Assembly (NCBI GenBank): GCA_037157565.1
Contig: JAZHRO010000003.1
Coordinates: 39,693,001-39,757,000 of the forward strand
Source of the DNA: Thalassia testudinum
Lineage: Eukaryota > Streptophyta > Magnoliopsida > Alismatales > Hydrocharitaceae
DNA length: 64,000 bases
Direction: 5' to 3'
The position numbers were made by a program, and so were the translations under genes. The stretch's first letter is position 1. Each line of letters starts with the position of its first letter. This document shows, piece after piece, positions 59,483 to 64,000 of this stretch. A model generated the notes under the pieces. It did not search any database. It saw only the letters and a program-made list of their open reading frames with translations, and was not told where the DNA came from.

Positions 59483-60910
59483 CGCGGCTCAGCAGATAGA
59501 AGTGACTCACCTCCTTGGGAGCGGCTCCCAAGGTCTAACCAAGTGAGGTCGAAGTGACCTCCTTTCGTGCATACACTGCCCAACCCCTAGGTTGGTGTAG
59601 CCACGTAGGACAAGGCTAAGGCCCTGCCAATCAAATGGTCCTTATAGATCAGGTGACCAGATTTTTCGTTAGGGATTTGAATTCTTGAAGAAAAGTTCGT
59701 CGTACAACCAACTGAAAAGTGAATCCCGCCTCTCAAGTTAACCCAGCCAGTTTGGTTACGAGGGGACTGTGGGGAAGGTTCTTCCTTTGGCTTATGCCTC
59801 CAGTTTCGTTGACCCTCGAGCCGTGGTCTTTTGACACTACCCCGCAGACTTAGTCACCAGGTTTGGCAAGAGAGATTAAACTCATTCAGTAGTACGACAA
59901 CGAACTTGGGTTGATTTCGTGTTTTAAAATCAGTTTTTAACCCGTTTCTTCAGTGAGGTTTGTGGTGAGTGGCCCACAAGGTGACCAAGCTCACCGCTAA
60001 CTAGACTTGATTAAGTCTAGGTTAGTCAAAAGTGTGTTCTCAATTTGTGACCCTAAAGGCCAACCTAAGTTGCATGCACTTCTAGGGTTTTTTTTTATTT
60101 CAGCAGACCACAAGAATAATGTTGATTCTCTGATAGTAATTGGAATCTAATTAATCTAAAATTTTGCGAGTAGATTCCTTTTTCAATTACTTTTTCAGAA
60201 AATATTTTTTTGGAATTTTTACTATTTCAATCGAAGTTTTAGGAAATTTTAAATATCTGGGGGTCAGATTTGGAACTTTGACCTCTAGACTATTTTTCAC
60301 TTTGAAACAGTATCAAATGATCTTCAAAAATTTGGGAAAAATATGAAAAATAAATCCAATTATATCAGCTTTCAAACCCCACCACTTTTAGTCAAAACAG
60401 ACTAACGGATTGCTCGAAAAAGCTTTTGGAACTTTGAAAATTTTTGAATCTGGGTCTATCTAAACCCCATGCACTTCATGAATTTTTAAAAATTTTATAC
60501 TTGGAGTTTTCTCAAAGTAATGGTGGCATTTGAAAGATGGTTTGAAAATGAAGGTTTTTCCTAAATTTCCGAATTTTTCGCTAACGGATTTCTCAGCAAT
60601 CGAATTTTTAGGTGAGATTTGAAATCTGGCCGAAAATCAGAAGGTGGTGGAAAAGCTTTTAAAGAGGTTTGAATTTGAAATTCAAGCCTTCCACCAAAAA
60701 TGCTTTTTTTTTATTTTCAATATTTTGCACTTTTTTTCTTTCAAAAGGATTTTTTCAAAAGATTCAACAAAAATCTCTTTTTTTTTTCCTTTTTTTTGTT
60801 TCAAAACAACCTAGATTCCAAATAAAACCTAATCTAGATTTTTTTTCAAATTTTTTTTTTATTTTCCACGAAAATAAGAAAAATCCCTTATTATTATTTT
60901 TTTTTTCGCT
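59483..60910 (-). other. D 5' leader with T-rich stretch, primer site lost
   Basis: Includes the B/C leader block in reverse (GGTTCTTCCTTTGGCTTATG, 59778). 60660-60905 is T-rich (A-rich in sense). The join with the LTR near 60910 is abrupt, so a deletion removed the primer site and the LTR end. No reading frame of note. Confidence 0.6.
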
Positions 60911-62464
60911 AGCCCTTGGAGAGAGGTAGAGTTGATCTAGCATCTCGGCATAGTGTCCTCCATGGTGGTGGTAGTGAGCTCGTGGAGGTGGAGTGACTGT
61001 GGAGGTGGCGTGAATGGCACCAATGGAGTGCAATTGCCAAAGAAGTGAATGGGTGCCAATGGGAACCCAAGGGGTCTTCTTATAGACCTAAGGGAAGCTC
61101 TCTAGAGAATTATGGAATTCTCTAGAAGGCCTATGGTGGGAGCTCGTAGGAGAGTGAGAGAGAGAGGGTGGATGGTGGTTTTTAGATCCACCAAATGTTG
61201 ATCTAAAAATTGAATGGCTCTTGGTTGCTATTTTTGGCAACCAAGGCAACCACACATGGTATAGAGTTCTAGAGAACTCTAGGGTAGATATTTTCGTGTG
61301 GATGGTGTGTGTGGGTATGTGTGGGTCGAAACTTAGGTGGCTAGGTTGATTAGGTTGGGTTCTAGTGGGTTTAAGTCAAGGTAGGTCATAAATTAGGGTT
61401 ATAAACCCTAATTCACTAAGGTAAAGTGCAATTAAACTTAATACAAGCTTAATTAGGTGTGTTGAAACTTAATTGAGAGTAAAACAACTCAATTAAGTTA
61501 GGTCTAGGTCAATTGGACTCTCACTGAGTCCAATTGGACGGTGTGTGCTGAGATCAGGGCTCAATTGGACTCAATGAGTCCAATTGAATAGGCTGATGGA
61601 ATTGACTAATATCCAAGTCAATTAGGTTTAGTGAGGACCTAATTAAGTCCTTAGGGAGGTCTAGAGGTGGTGTACTAGGGTTAGGGCACCTTAATTTAGG
61701 TTCCTATGTGGTTGGAATTGGTTTTAGGGACCTGGAGATCCAAGATCAAGGCTTAAATCTCAAAATAGAAATTGGCGAGCATTATCAGACGTCTAATTAT
61801 AGAATCAGACATCTTACACTCAAAAATCAAAAGTCCAGACTTGTTGTCTGGACGTCCAATTAGAGTTAGGAAGGATTTCGGGTTCTGTTTTGGGTATTTT
61901 GCAGAAATTAGACGTCTGACAAAGTGTTTGGACGTCCAATAACACTGCAGAAGTGGGTTTGAACTGTGCGGGAGTTGGCTAAGGGTCCTGGACGTCTTAA
62001 AACTTATTTGGACATCCAGAGAAGGGTTGGAACTAGGGTTTTAGGGCTTCCTAGGGTGTTGTGACCTAATCTAAGGGCGGCTAAGGCTTGGGGAAGTCTC
62101 TAGGCTGTCCTAGGGCTAGGATGCACCTAAGCTCTTCACATTTTACTGCTTTATTCCTACTTAATAGAATAGCAAACTTTTAACCCCCTTACATTATTAT
62201 TCCTACATCTAAACTAGGCCTTTTGCTCCAGCTCTTCTACAACTCCCGTTATTCCTGATCCAGCTTTAGATGCAGCTCCTGATCAGCTTATTCCCTGCAA
62301 TCGACATAATGTACTTAATCAGCGCATTATAACATGATTTTATGCATAGCTAAAGGAAAGTAGTAAAGATGCAGATAATGCCTATGCATGCATGAATAAC
62401 CCTAACTATTGCTAAGTCCTAGCTTAATCTAGGCCAATTAAGACCTATGATTGCTGCGCAATCA
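60911..62464 (-). repeat. D 5' LTR, truncated
   Basis: Matches 54310-55857 throughout, ending ...GCGCAATCA at 62464. The 54109-54309 equivalent is missing. Promoter-like CTATAAG at 61084-61078. Confidence 0.87.
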
Positions 62465-62478
62465 CCCGCCCATCCATG

Positions 62479-62535
62479 CACGCAGCGTTGTGGATAAGGC
62501 ACTCGGTCGCCTTATGGTGTGGGTTCGAGCAGTGA
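62479..62535 (+). other. tRNA-like module in C 3' LTR
   Basis: GCGTTGTGGATAAGGCACTC with GGGTTCGAGC at 62521-62530. GTGGATAAGGC resembles the D-arm of tRNA-Arg types. It is the best-preserved B box among the C copies. D is inserted 14 bases before it. Confidence 0.55.
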
Positions 62536-62895
62536 GAAGTGCTTCTATTTGGCGCGGATGAGTAGGCACTATCGATCGTGCGATGGAGATCGAGCAGTCA
62601 TGGATGCCCAATCAGATCTACGCCCCATCTGACGTGGCAAGGAAACACCTCATCGCACGTGATGAGGCGTGCAGTTGAAGCAGCAAGGATGCATTCTCAG
62701 CCATTCGATCTCATGATCGAACGGCTGAGATTGAGAGATCGTGGTTAGGAGTTGACCGCGGGGAGGTGAGTAGGCGTGTGCGTGCTACCCACTTTGGCCA
62801 TGTTCAGGCCATTAGTGACGGATTTATCTATCACTAAAGGTCCTGAATTATGATTTTCAACATAGAATGACCAAATTTCCCCCACTCCTTGCAAC

Positions 62896-62903
62896 TATAA
62901 AAG
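62896..62903 (+). promoter_or_regulatory. C 3' LTR TATA box
   Basis: TATAAAAG in CTTGCAACTATAAAAGGAGA. Confidence 0.75.
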
Positions 62904-63542
62904 GAGACCCCCTCCATCCGAAATTGGCATCCCTTCTTTCTCTTCTCTCCCTCTTCAAAGCTCAAGTGAAGCTTGTCCCACACCCCGGATGCTCGTCGAG
63001 AGATAAAGTCAAATTTTCACCCCCATTTCAGAAGTGGATCCCTCGGTGACGATGACGTGCTGCCCCGTTCTCGTTCTTCCTGCCTCAACCTTCTTCTCGC
63101 TCAGTCCTTCATCTTGCAGGCATCGTCCCATCTAGCTCGTCCTCCAAGAGATCGTCGAGGGTGATAACTTCTCTCTCTTATTCCTCTTTCCAGCTTTCTA
63201 GAGTCGAATTTTCCTACTTTCTAGTGTAATAGTTCTCCTGCTTTCTAGTGTAATTTTTTACTGGTTTAATTGTAAAAACATTTTGAAATATTAAGTGCAG
63301 CTTTCTTTTTCTCTCTCTCTTATTCTGATTGATTATATTGCTTCATTGTAATTACTCCGTTTTTCAATAAAAACCCTAAAAATATAATTACGAATTTAGA
63401 TTGACATAGTCTCCCTGAGTTCAACTTGGGATTTCTGTTCCGGTATAAATTTTATTTGCTGAACATGAGTTCTTCGCTTTCAAACTACAACGACAGGTTT
63501 TCAAAACCAAATACGATAGCATGGTAACTTGTAGCTTCAACA

Positions 63543-63547
63543 CCCTC
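63543..63547. other. Target-site duplication of C, right copy (CCCTC)
   Basis: CCCTC directly after the C 3' LTR, identical to 43439-43443 directly before the 5' LTR. Confidence 0.9.
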
Positions 63548-64000
63548 CCCTGCGATACACACATGAGTCTGGGCTCCGACCCGATTACCCAGTATGGTTC
63601 ACCCGGGTTTGGAAGAGAGAAAAGGGAAGAAGTCCAATGTGGGAGAGGGGAGGTTTTTCTCCTCAAGATTTGTGCCCCCCCTCGCTCAACACTTGGGCAT
63701 TCTTAGATGCTTGTGCCTTGTACTGTTGTTGCTTGGCGACTGATGGTCGGCTCGGATAGGTTGTTAATATGATGATTTTATCGTTGAAATATATATAGTG
63801 GTTAACCTTATTTGAACCTAACCATCTCTTTACAGAAATTTTTAACCTGGCCTAATTGATTTTATCTTGTCACTTTTAGGCCCAGGGTCGAACTCAGGGA
63901 AGTGGGGTTCAAGTTGAGTTCCTACGTTGTCCTTAAAGCGCGTCTCTTCCGTTCGTTTATTGTGTTTTTGGTATTTTTCTTATTGAGGTTTTTTTCTGGT
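63548..64000. repeat. H LTR, last segment, then possible minus-strand LTR
   Basis: GACCCGATTACCC (63577) matches the reverse complement of A1 GGGTAATCGGGTT, supporting continuation of plus-oriented LTR H to perhaps 63690 (CGCTCAACA). Further right, GGGTCGAACTCAGGGAAG (63887) is in the opposite, minus-type orientation, so another LTR may begin near 63720, perhaps the missing 5' LTR of E. Borders are not firm. Confidence 0.4.

Larger units (their letters stand above)
54109..62464 (-). mobile_element. D: non-autonomous LTR retrotransposon inserted in C 3' LTR
   Basis: Minus-strand element: 5' LTR 62464-60911, leader, damaged non-gag frame 59482-57858, 3' UTR, polypurine tract, 3' LTR 55857-54109. 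CCTGC (54104-54108) and CCCGC (62465-62469) are a likely target duplication with one change. The left edge lacks a clean TG, so it could be off by a few bases. The 5' LTR lacks about 200 bases and no primer site is left. The leader block near 59770 matches B and C. Confidence 0.85.
43444..63542 (+). mobile_element. C: degenerate gag-pol Athila-type element, host of D
   Basis: Plus-strand element: 5' LTR 43444-45177, primer site 45181-45198, leader, gag-pol pseudogene 46416-51899, 3' UTR, 3' LTR in two parts (53437-54108 and 62465-63542) split by D. Flanked by CCCTC at 43439-43443 and 63543-63547, a perfect target duplication. LTR, primer site and UTRs match B. Confidence 0.9.
62465..63542 (+). 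repeat. C 3' LTR, second part
   Basis: Resumes the C LTR after D and ends AGCTTCAACA at 63542, followed by CCCTC. Contains the tRNA-like module and TATA box. Confidence 0.9.

Overview
The window looks like nuclear DNA of a flowering plant in a repeat-rich, probably heterochromatic region. I see no host gene, rRNA, canonical tRNA, CRISPR array or bacterial operon. The species cannot be named from the sequence. Nearly everything recognisable is LTR retrotransposon of the Ty3/gypsy Athila type: a primer-binding site complementary to the 3' end of tRNA-Asp, a DLGA protease motif, an FMDD-type reverse transcriptase, an RNase H with TDAS, and an integrase.

Layout. A1 (minus, 1-7325) is a young-looking element cut by the window start: gag-protease-RT open for more than 1,100 codons apart from one gag frameshift, then leader, PBS and a 2.65-kb 5' LTR. 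7326-9870 holds no gene. 9870-14780 holds decayed minus-strand LTR remnants (G, F) and unresolved sequence. E (minus, about 14.5-23.7 kb) is an old, stop-ridden gag-pol copy with a 3' LTR. Beside its leader lies a plus-oriented LTR, H, starting at 23711. H was split twice: by B (plus, 25393-43164, perfect 5-bp target duplication CCACC) and by C (plus, 43444-63542, perfect target duplication CCCTC). B was split by A2 (minus, about 28212-38093). The 3' LTR of C was split by D (minus, 54109-62464). The nest is therefore up to four levels deep: E > H > B > A2 and E > H > C > D.

How they relate. A1 and C (and E) are gag-pol elements. A2, B and D have no gag-pol and carry instead a different, damaged reading frame of roughly 500-600 codons. 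B shares LTR, primer site, leader and 3' UTR with C. A2 shares LTR and leader with A1. So the window holds two autonomous/non-autonomous pairs. The non-autonomous frames of A2, B and D end in a related C-terminal motif (VGxHxxLVHIxGPL followed by a hydrophobic stretch in B and D, a more diverged form in A2), and in A2 the stop lies in a conserved DNA motif, CTAGCTGAAGGC. This ORF family is the best candidate for something undescribed.

Other structure: tRNA-like A/B-box modules in the U3 of the B/C LTRs, a run of conserved hairpins in the B/C 3' UTR, duplicated UTR modules, clustered AGACGTCT palindromes in several unrelated LTRs, twin 11-bp-arm inverted repeats in the D LTR, and a duplicated primer-binding site in B. 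All coordinates and homologies were read by eye; identities and RNA folds were not computed.
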